Origin: a virus | Direction: 5' to 3' (one strand) | Length of the DNA stretch: 63,947 nt | Virus record (IMG/VR): IMGVR_UViG_3300045932_000268 | Location: 1 to 63,947 of that record | Part shown: in pieces, positions 40,442-48,559 of the stretch | Numbering within the stretch: position 1 is the first letter of the stretch | How the letters are laid out: every line of letters starts with the position of its first letter | Made by a program: the position numbers and the translations under genes | The notes under the pieces: generated by a model | What the model was told of the DNA's origin: nothing | Seen by the model: only the letters and a program-made list of their open reading frames with translations | Databases searched by the model: none

Positions 40442-40447
40442 ATTATA
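40442..40447 (-). promoter_or_regulatory. -10 box of the LuxR-type gene (CCGTATAAT core)
   Basis: Minus strand ACCGTATAATG: TATAAT at 40447-40442, the same core as the early promoters. The start codon at 40430 is 11 bases downstream, so the leader is very short and lacks a Shine-Dalgarno. No strong -35. Confidence 0.5.
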
Positions 40448-40455
40448 CGGTCGAC

Positions 40456-40629
40456 TTAGGACAACCGAATGTCCCCGAGGAGCCCGCGCGCCAGCCAGAG
40501 CAGCAGGATCACGAGCACGGCGCCCTGGACCCGGCGCTTGATCGGCCGCTCCGCGATCGGATCGGTCTGAACGAGGTAAAGCACCACGCCCACCACGACA
40601 AGCGCCATCAGCAATTCGAGCAGGCCCAT
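40456..40629 (-). CDS. Two-TM membrane protein, Thivi_2564-like, copy B, 57 aa
   Basis: MGLLELLMALVVVGVVLYLV and GAVLVILLLWLARGLLGDIR are two TM helices around TDPIAERPIK. It parallels the copy at 21244-21426 in length, opening (MGL) and ending (GDI). AAAGGAG is about nine bases before the ATG at 40629. A second copy in the replication block argues for a role outside the virion, possibly lysis timing or membrane sensing. Confidence 0.75.
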   Translation of the reverse strand: MGLLELLMALVVVGVVLYLVQTDPIAERPIKRRVQGAVLVILLLWLARGLLGDIRLS

Positions 40630-40643
40630 TCCCTCGGCTCCTT

Positions 40644-41063
40644 TCAGTGCCACCGGTCCGCGTCGACGACGCGCGCCGCCAGCGCCGCCCACTCCTCGTA
40701 GAGGCGCCGCGTCGCCGCCTGATCCTCGAGCGACCGGCAGCGCAGCGGCCGCCAATACCGCAGGTAGTGCCACAGGTCCCGTAACAACTCTTGGGCGTCG
40801 CCGACCTCGGGCACGCTGACCGAGTAGTAGCGACCGTACAAATCGCGCCCGTTGCGCTTCCGCTCGAGCCGCACCTGCGGCACGAACAAGAGCCGGACGT
40901 ACCCAAACTGGCGATGGGCGAGGGCCAACCGCTCCTCGTTGATACGCTGGCTCTCCGCGGCCTTGGCCGCCATCCGCCGCTCATGGTTGCGCTTCGCGAT
41001 CGCTTTGACCCGGGCCCACCCGGCGGCGTCCAGCGTTCTCTTCGGTCGGCCCGCGGTGGCCAT
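40644..41063 (-). CDS. Hypothetical basic protein, 139 aa
   Basis: N-terminal half is basic and helical (GWARVKAIAKRNHERRMAAK), C-terminal half has a helix with SVSVPEVGDAQELLRDLWHY, and ends DADRWH. It follows the GTGACA-rich region by about 75 bases downstream of its copies, so it may be the first gene of a transcript from 41290. No family recognised. Confidence 0.6.
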   Translation of the reverse strand: MATAGRPKRTLDAAGWARVKAIAKRNHERRMAAKAAESQRINEERLALAHRQFGYVRLLFVPQVRLERKRNGRDLYGRYYSVSVPEVGDAQELLRDLWHYLRYWRPLRCRSLEDQAATRRLYEEWAALAARVVDADRWH

Positions 41064-41137
41064 ACGGCCGTCTCCTTCTCCTGATCGCGATAATGGATCA
41101 GCTTCTAGTACTTCTTCTTCTTACCCGGTTACACCGG

Positions 41138-41379
41138 GTGACACAGTGACAGGGGGATCTAAAGATCCCCCCCTGTCATGTCACCTGTCACGTGACAAGA
41201 GATCATGACATCGCGTGACAAAGTGTCACGATGTACCGAAGTCCTTGCCGGTGTACCACTTCCGGCGAGAATACCCGTTGAAAATTCGTATACGGTTCAT
41301 GGGGTGTCACGCTCGGATCCCGTGCCTGAGCTTACACGACGCCCGAGACCGTCTCAGACTGTGTCACGCGCGGTGTCAC
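41138..41379. repeat. Ten GTGACA/TGTCAC hexamers, origin or operator candidate
   Basis: GTGACA or TGTCAC occurs at 41138, 41146, 41179, 41186, 41192, 41215, 41224, 41305, 41362 and 41374. TGTCACGTGACA (41186-41197) is a perfect 12-bp palindrome, and GTGACA-AAG-TGTCAC (41215-41229) a second. A 13-bp hairpin TGACAGGGGGATC...GATC(C7)TGTCA (41147-41178) sits in between with two extra C. Most lie in the 268-bp gap 41064-41331, next to the primase-helicase gene. Confidence 0.7.
41287..41295 (-). promoter_or_regulatory. CCGTATACG core on the minus strand
   Basis: Minus strand CCGTATACG (41295-41287) shares the CCGTATA core of the early promoters. Downstream is the GTGACA repeat region and the 139-aa gene at 40644-41063; the transcript would have a leader of about 220 bases containing the hairpin at 41147-41178. 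No clear -35. Confidence 0.35.
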
Positions 41380-43383
41380 GAGCCGGACCCGGGTCACCTT
41401 GTCGGGGCCCTGGAACCGTTCGAACACCCCGCGGCGCCGTCGGGTGATCTGGATCACGGTGTTCGGTTTCGCGCCGAGCTCCTCCGCCAGGCTGGGGACC
41501 GACATCGCGCCCTGCGTCCGTAACAGCGTCTGCATCCGGTGCCACAACGGCAGGCCGGCGGCCAAGTCGGCCACCGCCTCGACGGCTTGCGGCGTGACCT
41601 GGGTCCGGCGGCCGTCGAAGTCAAAGGTAAATCCCGCCGGCGGGAGCAGGGGGCCCAGATTCGCCTTCCGGTTGAAGAGGCCGATCGTCATCCGGTCCGC
41701 CACGTCCTCGTCAGATCGCTGCACGAACCACGTGGCCCGCGCGAGGTTGTGCCAGAAACTCGAGCCGAAGGGTTTGCGGTCGGCCTGCTCGCTGCGGTTG
41801 GTGTGCGCCAAGTGCAACGAGCCGACGCCGAAACTGCGAATCGCCCGGAAGTAGGCCGTGGTCACTTCGGCGGCTTCCGGCGGCCCGTCACACGCCACGG
41901 CCACCGAATCCACAATCAGGTAGGTAATCCGCTCGCTGCGGATGATCTTGAGCAGCCGGTCCGCCTCGGCGACCAGGGGCCGCTCGCAGGTCACATACCA
42001 AATCGGCGGCTTCTGGGAGCCGAAGAGGCGTGTGAGTCGATCAACGTGCTCGTCCGGCAGGAGTTCCCAATCGGCATAGAGCACCCGCTGGCCTTGTTGC
42101 GCGAGGCGGCCCGCGAGGTAGAGGCTGAGATAACTTTTCGCGCTCCCGCCGTCCCCGAACAGGATCACCGGGTGATGGCAGAGCAGCGCGAGACCCTCGA
42201 TCCGGATCGCGCTGTGGTCGGCCTCGACGTGCGCCGTGGTATCGAGGCGAATCGCCGGTGCCCCAAGGCGCTCCGCTTCGAACACCCGTTCGCAGAATTC
42301 CTCGAGCGCCCCCATCCAATCGATCTCGTCACCGGTCTTGGCTCGCTGGGCGAGCAGTTTGGCGCGCTCGGTCCGCGCCCGGGCGGAGGAGAGATTGAAT
42401 TCCGCCGTCAGCAAGGCCCCGCCCGGCGTCCGACTGGTGCCGGCCACGTCGCAGCGCACCGTCAGCTCGCCGGTCAATTCGTGGTGGTCACGCCGCACCC
42501 GACCCAGTTCGAAGGTAATCCCGGGCGGCAGCCGCGCCCAGAGATAGCCGGTGCCGTCGTCGGTGCGACGAAATGTCGTCAGCGCCGTGTCGGCGACAAC
42601 CGGATCCGGCGGGGCGGCACTTGTCGGCGTCCACCGCGTGGCGGCCCGCGCCAGGGCCAGCACATCCACGGCGGTATGCCCCGCCGCCAGATACACGCTG
42701 AGGTCACCCTTCGGGGGCACACCGGGCAGCACGACGATCCGCGCCTCGAGGCCCGCGCTGTGCACGCTGGCGGCCACCTGTTCGGCATGTGCGCGGCCGG
42801 GCACATCGTTGTCCGGAATGATCGCCACGCGCCGCACCCCCGCGGCGACGAGCTGCGCGGTCAGGTCCTGCGTCCATTTGCCGCAGCCGCCGGCGTTGGT
42901 GGTGGCCGGCAAGCCCACGCTCCACGCCCGGTCGACGTCCTTCTCGCCTTCGAGGGCAAAGATCGCCGTCCGGCCCTTGAGCTCCGGGAGGCGATAGCAG
43001 ACGCGGCGCACGCCGCTCAGGTTGTAGATCCACCCGCCGGCCCCGTCCGGGCGCCGTTGGCGGAAGTCTTTCGGCACGAGCCGGACCGCTTGAGAGAGGA
43101 GGGTGCCCTGCTCGTCGCGATAGTCGTACAGGTCGGTGATCGCCGCTTTGGGCGTGCCGTTCGGCGGGAACAAGGTCGATACGTCCAAGCTGAGGGCGCT
43201 GACAATCGCCTCCGGCGTACACCCCGCATGACAGTGCACGAGCACCCGCCCGTCGTCCCCCTCCCGGACCGCCAGCGAGGCGTGGCGGTCGTCATGGGCG
43301 GGGCACCGGGCCAGCCACTGGCCGCCACTCGGTTTCGCCGTCGACAGGTGCCTCAAGAACGCGTGCAGGGTCTCGCTGGACAT
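41332..43383 (-). CDS. Primase-helicase fusion with C-terminal winged helix, 683 aa
   Basis: Four regions are visible. CHC2-like zinc region: C27, H30, C51 and C55 (ARCPAHDDRHAS, VHCHAGC). Toprim: EGEKD at 145-149 and PDNDVPG at 190-196, acidic metal-binding residues. RecA-like helicase: Walker A GDGGSAKS at 410-417 and Walker B LIVDSV at 489-494. A C-terminal winged helix around 615-665 (PSLAEELGAKPNTVIQITRR). It resembles the phage primase-polymerase-less helicase class that pairs primase and RepA-type helicase. The start overlaps an HNH gene by 92 bases. Confidence 0.85.
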   Translation of the reverse strand: MSSETLHAFLRHLSTAKPSGGQWLARCPAHDDRHASLAVREGDDGRVLVHCHAGCTPEAIVSALSLDVSTLFPPNGTPKAAITDLYDYRDEQGTLLSQAVRLVPKDFRQRRPDGAGGWIYNLSGVRRVCYRLPELKGRTAIFALEGEKDVDRAWSVGLPATTNAGGCGKWTQDLTAQLVAAGVRRVAIIPDNDVPGRAHAEQVAASVHSAGLEARIVVLPGVPPKGDLSVYLAAGHTAVDVLALARAATRWTPTSAAPPDPVVADTALTTFRRTDDGTGYLWARLPPGITFELGRVRRDHHELTGELTVRCDVAGTSRTPGGALLTAEFNLSSARARTERAKLLAQRAKTGDEIDWMGALEEFCERVFEAERLGAPAIRLDTTAHVEADHSAIRIEGLALLCHHPVILFGDGGSAKSYLSLYLAGRLAQQGQRVLYADWELLPDEHVDRLTRLFGSQKPPIWYVTCERPLVAEADRLLKIIRSERITYLIVDSVAVACDGPPEAAEVTTAYFRAIRSFGVGSLHLAHTNRSEQADRKPFGSSFWHNLARATWFVQRSDEDVADRMTIGLFNRKANLGPLLPPAGFTFDFDGRRTQVTPQAVEAVADLAAGLPLWHRMQTLLRTQGAMSVPSLAEELGAKPNTVIQITRRRRGVFERFQGPDKVTRVRLVTPRVTQSETVSGVV

Positions 43384-43705
43384 GCGGCCGCCACCTCACG
43401 ACGTCCCGCTGTGCGGGCGGCAATGTAACGCGAATCGGTAAGGCCACGTGCCCACTTCCCAGCGGCGTGACGGTCCACCGCACGGCCTCGTCCGCGTTCC
43501 CCGCGGCCGTCACCCAGCGGCGATCATGCAACCACGTGTGGTGCTCGTGACAGAGCCCGAGAACATTGGTCGGGTCGGTGCGCCGCGCCGGGGCGCGCGA
43601 GCGGAAGACGACATGGTGATGGTCGGTGATCGGCCGGGCACAGAGCGGAAAGCGGCAGGTGCCGTCCCGGCGATCCACGAGCGCATAGCAGCGGGCGAGC
43701 GTCAT
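43292..43705 (-). CDS. HNH endonuclease, 137 aa
   Basis: The HNH core is DHHHVVFRSRAPARRTDPTN, then LGLCHEHHTWLH at residues about 28-60, with Cys 17 and 22 (CRFPLCARP) forming a zinc pair. The C-terminal 60 residues run over the first 31 codons of the primase-helicase in another frame. HNH enzymes nick or cut DNA and often assist packaging or homing. The overlap is unusual and may couple the two. Confidence 0.85.
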   Translation of the reverse strand: MTLARCYALVDRRDGTCRFPLCARPITDHHHVVFRSRAPARRTDPTNVLGLCHEHHTWLHDRRWVTAAGNADEAVRWTVTPLGSGHVALPIRVTLPPAQRDVVRWRPHVQRDPARVLEAPVDGETEWRPVAGPVPRP

Positions 43706-43708
43706 GGC

Positions 43709-44011
43709 TCAGTGCCGGGTACTCGCGGCGTCGGGGTCGATCATCCGTTCGGCGAGCTGCTCCAACAAGTCGCGCAACTGTGCGAGCTCCGGGAGCGGCC
43801 GGCGCGCGTGGTATTCCAGATCCTGGGTCAGCCAGTGCAAGAGGGGGACGAGCACGAGGATGGCGTCCTGTCGGTTGCGCGGCAACAGGTCGATGATCTC
43901 GAGCAGCGCCTCCGCGAGACCATGGTTCCAGACCAGCAGCAGGGCCAGTCGACACGCCTCCGGGGGCGGCGGGGACGGGGACAGGACCGGGGTCCGGCGG
44001 CGGCGGCTCAT
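43709..44011 (-). CDS. Helical replication-block protein, 100 aa
   Basis: Start at 44011 (MSRRRRTPVLSPSPPPPEAC). Residues 22-95 are helical, Leu-rich (LALLLVWNHGLAEALLEIID). Its stop lies three bases before the HNH start, and its ATG overlaps the upstream stop (ATGA). No family recognised; may be a small accessory of replication or recombination. Confidence 0.65.
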   Translation of the reverse strand: MSRRRRTPVLSPSPPPPEACRLALLLVWNHGLAEALLEIIDLLPRNRQDAILVLVPLLHWLTQDLEYHARRPLPELAQLRDLLEQLAERMIDPDAASTRH

Positions 44012-44706
44012 GGCACCTCGACCGGTGCCTCGACCGGGTAGAGCGCCTTGAGGGCCACCAGGCGCCGCCGCAGCTCCGCTCGGGCCTCCACGGGGTCCAG
44101 GTCCTGATCGCACAACGCCTCGAGCGCCGGCAGCCCGCCGGCCACGCTGGCCTCGATCTCCGCGCGGGTCGCCGGTCGGCCCGCGGCATACCACGCGACA
44201 CGGTGCGGCGGCCCCATTTCGACCAGCCGCCCGCCGTTGCCGTTGCCCCCCGCGTCCGCCACAAAGACCTGATAGCTCGTCGTGACCCAGACGAGCGTCA
44301 CGCCCGGATTGCGCCGCAGGCCGAAGCCGGCCATCTCCTTCGTCGACTCCGCATTGACCGTCGCATCCTCGCGCCGCACCATGTGCGGGCGGGAGAGGAA
44401 GGGGCAGTTGATCGCCGCCCACGTCGCACAGTCCCGGTGACTGGGCGGTTCGCTCGACGTGCGGTTGACGCCGCACATCGGCCCCACGACGAAGGCCAGA
44501 AACCGTCCGAGCGGCCCGCCGCAGATCCAGCACCGCCGATCCCGGACCGCCAGACTCCACTTAACAACGTCCATGCCCCGGAATTCCGGCGTCCCGTCAG
44601 CCAGCCACGGCACGAACCACGGCACCGGGTAGCCGCGCGCCTCGATCGGGAGCGTGGCGATCCGCTTCGGCAGCGGCCGGGTCAGTTCCGGGCGTAAGCT
44701 CGGCAT
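44008..44706 (-). CDS. Conserved hypothetical with CxxC and HxxC, 232 aa
   Basis: CWICGGPLGRFLAFVVGPMC followed by SEPPSHRDCATWAAINCPFL is a conserved block I know from phage proteins of unknown role. C, C, C and H residues likely bind a metal. The C-terminus is helical (ATRAEIEASVAGGLPALEAL). Part of the replication operon. Confidence 0.75.
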   Translation of the reverse strand: MPSLRPELTRPLPKRIATLPIEARGYPVPWFVPWLADGTPEFRGMDVVKWSLAVRDRRCWICGGPLGRFLAFVVGPMCGVNRTSSEPPSHRDCATWAAINCPFLSRPHMVRREDATVNAESTKEMAGFGLRRNPGVTLVWVTTSYQVFVADAGGNGNGGRLVEMGPPHRVAWYAAGRPATRAEIEASVAGGLPALEALCDQDLDPVEARAELRRRLVALKALYPVEAPVEVP

Positions 44707-44718
44707 CAGGTCGTTCTC

Positions 44719-44817
44719 CTATGGCCAGGCGGCCGAATAGTGCACCACGAGGCGGACGCACCGCCAGAACACCCAGCCGGCGAGCAGCCACGCGCCCACG
44801 CGGAGCAGGACGCGCAC
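44719..44817 (-). CDS. Single-TM microprotein, 32 aa
   Basis: GTG start at 44817 with GTGAGG eight bases upstream (overlapping the previous stop). MRVLLRVGAWLLAGWVFWRC, VRLVVHYSAAWP: one TM helix (about residues 3-20) with positive flanks. Just fits between the 207-aa and 232-aa genes. Function unknown. Confidence 0.5.
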   Translation of the reverse strand: MRVLLRVGAWLLAGWVFWRCVRLVVHYSAAWP

Positions 44818-44827
44818 CGGGTGCGCC

Positions 44828-45451
44828 TCACAGCACCCGGTCGTCGACCCAGCCGCCCGGCACTTGGCGGTAGATGACCAGCCGCCCGTCGTCCAGCAGG
44901 TTCAACTGCCGGGTGCCGTTGATCGACAGCAGCTTATCGGTCGGCAGGGGCTGCGCGCCGCCGCCGCCCGCCTCCCCGGTGCTGCCCTTGAGCGCGACAT
45001 GCGGCTCGTAATAGTTGGTCGTGATGCGCCAGCATCGGATCATGTTCGCGTCGTCGTCAGTGTCGGGGCGCTGCAAGAAGATCTCGACGCAGCCGCCGTC
45101 GTGGCCGAGCGTGTCGTCGTCCTCGCGGTAGAGGATGAGCACCTTCTCCCGCTGCACGTTGCTGCTGTCGACGCGGCCGGCGGACTGCGACCCGTAGATC
45201 GTGTGGGTGCCGGTCACGCCCTGCCGCAGCTTGGTCGGGTCGTCGATGGTCGAAATGAGGCTGACTTCATTCACGCCGCGACTGATGTAGCCGCCGTCCA
45301 AGTACTCGACCTGACCAGTGGTGCTGTAGGGCACGGGCGCGGCGGTCGGCGTGGCCGTCGCCACCGGGAGCGGCAGGGTGCCCTGCCCGACCATCAGGCG
45401 CAGGCCGCGGGCGCCCAGGTCCCGCTTCAAATCCGCGAGTGAATAGGGCAT
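44828..45451 (-). CDS. Hypothetical replication-block protein, 207 aa
   Basis: Start at 45451 with GGGAGG. N-terminal helix (YSLADLKRDLGARGLRLMVG) then Pro/Ala linker, followed by a beta-rich domain (VEYLDGGYISRGVNEVSLIS, EKVLILYREDDDTLGHDGGC). It sits beside a Rad50-like ATPase and a RecT protein. No family recognised. Confidence 0.65.
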   Translation of the reverse strand: MPYSLADLKRDLGARGLRLMVGQGTLPLPVATATPTAAPVPYSTTGQVEYLDGGYISRGVNEVSLISTIDDPTKLRQGVTGTHTIYGSQSAGRVDSSNVQREKVLILYREDDDTLGHDGGCVEIFLQRPDTDDDANMIRCWRITTNYYEPHVALKGSTGEAGGGGAQPLPTDKLLSINGTRQLNLLDDGRLVIYRQVPGGWVDDRVL

Positions 45452-45470
45452 CGCTGTCCTCCCGTTCCGT

Positions 45471-47273
45471 TTACGCCGCGACCGCCGCCCCGCTCTGTTC
45501 GAGCACGACGGTTCGCCCGCCGTGTTGCCCCAGCCGGTAGGCAATCACCCCCGGCGTCTTCGGCAACGGCGTCCCGGCTTCGCGCGTCCCGAGCACGATC
45601 ACCTGTTCGAGCGGCGACTGCAGCACCATCTGGGTCACGATCCCCCGGTTGGCCACGTCGAGCATGTCGAGCTCGTCGATGACGGCGAAGTGGAGGCCCG
45701 ACAGGGTGGCAATGGCCAACTGCACCGCAATCCCGATCCGGAACTGCTCGGAGCGCGAATAGGTTTCGACCGGCCGGTCATTGACCACCACGCCCCACGG
45801 GTCGAGCACGAACCGCACGGTCCAGCCGAACTGGCTCGTCGACAGGTTGACCAGGGTTTCAAACCGCCCGATCGCCTCCTGCAGCGCCTGCACGCGCACG
45901 CCGTTCGGCCCGAGGGTCGTGCACAGCGTTTCGAGCCGCTCGACCTCCTGCCGCCGCTCGCTGCGCTGGCGCTCCTGCTCCTCGTAGGCGGCGACCGCCG
46001 TCCAGTGCGCCTGCGCCTGCCGCAGGATCGTCTCGCCCTTCTGAATGCGAGACCGCAAGGTGGCAATCTGCGCATCCTGGGCGCTCGTGTCGGGCAAGGT
46101 GGCGAGCTCGGCTTCGACGGCGGCGAGGTCCGCCTGGCGGCGGGTGTCCCCCTGCTGCCACGCCTGCAGTGCCGCCAATTGCTGCGTCTGCTGGGCGAGC
46201 ATCTGCCGCACGGCCGTCAACGGGGACGCCGGGGACGCCGGCACCGCGTCGTCGGCCCGCAGACTGATCTCCGCTTTGATCTGCTTCGCCGCCTGCTTGA
46301 ACTCGGTTGCCGGCGTCTTGCATGGCACGCTGGGATCCAGCACACACCCCTTGGGCGGCTTGTGCGCCGCCAGGGCCTCGGCCCGGTGCCGCAGCAGCAT
46401 GACCGGCTGCGCCGTGTCGCCCGCCGGCGCGGGGGGCAAGGCGTCCCCCGCTTCCGTCTCCATGATCGCCAGCCGCTCCTCGAGGTCCCCGATCTGGACG
46501 ATCAACTCGTCCTCGCCGCGGGGCGTCGGCCGCGGCGCGGCCCCCCGCAGGCTCTCCCGCCGGGACTCGAGCAGCCCCCGCCGGCCGGTGGTTTCCCCGA
46601 TGGCGGTGCGCGCGGCCTCCATCTGCGCCCGCAGCTTCCGCAACTGTTCGTCGACGGCGGCGACGGTGGGCTGGGGCTCCTCCGAGGGCTTCTGCGCCGT
46701 GCCGAGCGCCGCCAGCACCTTCTTGGCGATCTTCCGGTCCTCGAAGGCCTGCTGATAGAGGCTATCGAGCTCCGTCAGGGAGTAGGTCGGGCTGTCCGGC
46801 GCCTCGCCCAAGGTAATGTGAACGTTGAGCAGCCCCAGCACCAGTGCCTTGGCGTCGGCATGGTGCAGGTCGAGGAACGCCCGCGTGTCGAGCACCGCGT
46901 CCAGTAGCCCCGCCTGCGTGCCCAGCTTGGCGTACAGCGCGAGTTGTTGCGTCTGGCTAGTGCCGGTGAACCCGGCCACCGTGAGGCCCCCAGAGCCGTT
47001 GGTGGCGCTCCTGGCGACCCGTCCCACTCCGGCCACCGTCGCCGCCGCTTCGACGGCGGACGATCCCGGTGGGACCAGCACCTCGGTGCCGTGGCCCTTG
47101 CCGTCGAGCCCCTGGCAGCGCCCGGTCAGGATCCACTTGAGCGCCTCCCGGATGGTGGTCTTGCCCGTCCCGTTCACGCCCGCCACGAGCACCCGGCTCG
47201 CCGGCAGGGCCAAGCTCACGTTGACGAACGAGCGAAAGGCCGTCAGGTCGAGTGATTCGATCCGCACCGTCAT
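45471..47273 (-). CDS. Rad50/SMC-like AAA ATPase, 600 aa
   Basis: Walker A GVNGTGKTT is at about residues 32-40 (VLVAGVNGTGKTTIREALKW), and the C-terminal Walker B is IATLSGLHFAVIDELDMLD (Asp-Glu pair at about residues 551-552). Between lie coiled-coil halves around KTPATEFKQAAKQIKAEISL, and a CVLDPSVPC pair in the middle that could be a zinc hook (CxxxxxxxC, not CxxC). Such proteins hold DNA ends and guide nucleases; two RecB-like nucleases and a RecT are near by. Start at 47273 preferred; GTG at 47309 is possible. Confidence 0.8.
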   Translation of the reverse strand: MTVRIESLDLTAFRSFVNVSLALPASRVLVAGVNGTGKTTIREALKWILTGRCQGLDGKGHGTEVLVPPGSSAVEAAATVAGVGRVARSATNGSGGLTVAGFTGTSQTQQLALYAKLGTQAGLLDAVLDTRAFLDLHHADAKALVLGLLNVHITLGEAPDSPTYSLTELDSLYQQAFEDRKIAKKVLAALGTAQKPSEEPQPTVAAVDEQLRKLRAQMEAARTAIGETTGRRGLLESRRESLRGAAPRPTPRGEDELIVQIGDLEERLAIMETEAGDALPPAPAGDTAQPVMLLRHRAEALAAHKPPKGCVLDPSVPCKTPATEFKQAAKQIKAEISLRADDAVPASPASPLTAVRQMLAQQTQQLAALQAWQQGDTRRQADLAAVEAELATLPDTSAQDAQIATLRSRIQKGETILRQAQAHWTAVAAYEEQERQRSERRQEVERLETLCTTLGPNGVRVQALQEAIGRFETLVNLSTSQFGWTVRFVLDPWGVVVNDRPVETYSRSEQFRIGIAVQLAIATLSGLHFAVIDELDMLDVANRGIVTQMVLQSPLEQVIVLGTREAGTPLPKTPGVIAYRLGQHGGRTVVLEQSGAAVAA

Positions 47274-47424
47274 CTCCCTTGGTGGCCCAGCCACCGGTTG
47301 TGCTTCCACACCGCCGACATTCCAGATAAATCCCGCCGGGGCTGTAGTGGTGGAGCCACTGATGCCCCGCCCAGCCGCACCAGGTGCGGTGCAGCCGCAC
47401 CGCGTAGTCGAGCATCGTGGCCAT
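46957..47424 (-). CDS. Zinc-ribbon protein whose frame runs into the ATPase gene, 155 aa as read
   Basis: Residues 1-50 (ATMLDYAVRLHRTWCGWAGH, GGIYLECRRCGSTTGGWATK) make a typical ribbon: C16, H21, C36 and C39. The rest of the frame (47274 to 46957) overlaps the ATPase gene in another frame and reads like shadow sequence, Gly/Arg-rich. A stop after the ribbon would be expected; it is missing. Real gene likely, its end uncertain. Confidence 0.45.
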   Translation of the reverse strand: MATMLDYAVRLHRTWCGWAGHQWLHHYSPGGIYLECRRCGSTTGGWATKGDDGADRITRPDGLSLVRQRELGPAGEPGARGGRERDGQDHHPGGAQVDPDRALPGARRQGPRHRGAGPTGIVRRRSGGDGGRSGTGRQERHQRLWGPHGGRVHRH

Positions 47425-47427
47425 GGC

Positions 47428-48558
47428 TCAGGCCTCGTCCTCCTCGTCCTCGCCGCCCGGCTTCTGCGCCGAAAACCGCCACGTTTCCTTTTCCTGCACG
47501 ATGCTGGCGAGGTCGTCCTCGAGCGCCGGAAACTGCTTGAAGAGCGGCGCCAGCGCCGAATGGCTGATCGTCAGCCCGCGCTGCGTGGCCTCGTCGAACG
47601 CCCCGAAGATGCTCCGGCGTTTCAGGATGTCCAGCACCTGATCGATCGGATACCGCCGCTCCACCCGCGGCCGGTTCGCCCAGACGACGCCCTTGATGCT
47701 GATCGGCCCGTGCGAGGCGCAGTAGGTCTTGAGCGCCTTCTTGGCGACCCGCACCATCTGCTCGCCGGCGAGGATCCAGCCCCCGAGCTGCTCGGCGTGC
47801 GCCTGCGTCAGCAACCGCTTCGGCAGGTTCACCGGCTGGTCGACCGCCGGGCAGCGGAGCTCGCAGTAGCCGCAGGCCGGCCCCGGCGTGGCGGGCCACT
47901 CGCCCGAGGTTTCCGCTTCGCTGATCGCCGCCTGCACCGCCGCCACCTGGCGACTGAGCACCGGCAGCATGTCGGGCGTGTAGGGAATGGAGAGCGTCGT
48001 GCCGAGCCGCACGAACGCGAACGTGAAGCGGTACTGCGGAAAGCCGGGCCACTCGATCATGGCGTTCCGCAGATACCACTGCGCCTGAAAGTCCGCCTTG
48101 GCCTGCGCCTCGGTCAGCCCGTGCCAGAAGGTCTTGAAGTCGATGATCTCCAGACAGTCCGGGCGCGCGTAGACCAAGTCCGGCGTGAACGCCTGATCGC
48201 TGCGCTCCTGCCGCTCCTCGGCGGCGAGGAACCACGGCAACTCCAGTTCGAAGTGCTCGGCCCAGCGGTCGAAGAGCTCGCGCACCTCGGTGACGAGCCG
48301 CCCCGGCACGCGCCCGACCGAGGCAATCCCCTCGAGGAAGGCCGTCTCCGCCTCCTCCGCGTCGGCGGGGAGCTGCGCTTCGACCAGCCGCAGGATGTAG
48401 CGGTGCGCGCAGGCATGAAAGGCAATGCCGCGCAGGGCGTAGTCCGACATGTCATCGACGCCCTCGACCCAGATCTTCCGGTAGCGGTACAGACAGTGGC
48501 CGGCCGCCTCGATGGCGGACCGGCGCAGGATCGGGAGCGCGGTGGGGGAGGTCGCCAT
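47428..48558 (-). CDS. RecB/Cas4-like PD-(D/E)XK nuclease, 376 aa
   Basis: The nuclease core reads SDQAFTPDLVYARPDCLEII, then DFKT (Asp-x-Lys) at about residues 140-144; a Cys cluster follows (CGYCELRC, about 229-236) as in Cas4-type exonucleases with a 4Fe-4S site. N-terminal helix EAAGHCLYRYRKIWVEG begins the family fold. It sits with RecT and the Rad50-like ATPase, so processing of DNA ends for annealing is likely. Confidence 0.85.
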   Translation of the reverse strand: MATSPTALPILRRSAIEAAGHCLYRYRKIWVEGVDDMSDYALRGIAFHACAHRYILRLVEAQLPADAEEAETAFLEGIASVGRVPGRLVTEVRELFDRWAEHFELELPWFLAAEERQERSDQAFTPDLVYARPDCLEIIDFKTFWHGLTEAQAKADFQAQWYLRNAMIEWPGFPQYRFTFAFVRLGTTLSIPYTPDMLPVLSRQVAAVQAAISEAETSGEWPATPGPACGYCELRCPAVDQPVNLPKRLLTQAHAEQLGGWILAGEQMVRVAKKALKTYCASHGPISIKGVVWANRPRVERRYPIDQVLDILKRRSIFGAFDEATQRGLTISHSALAPLFKQFPALEDDLASIVQEKETWRFSAQKPGGEDEEDEA

Positions 48559-48559
48559 G

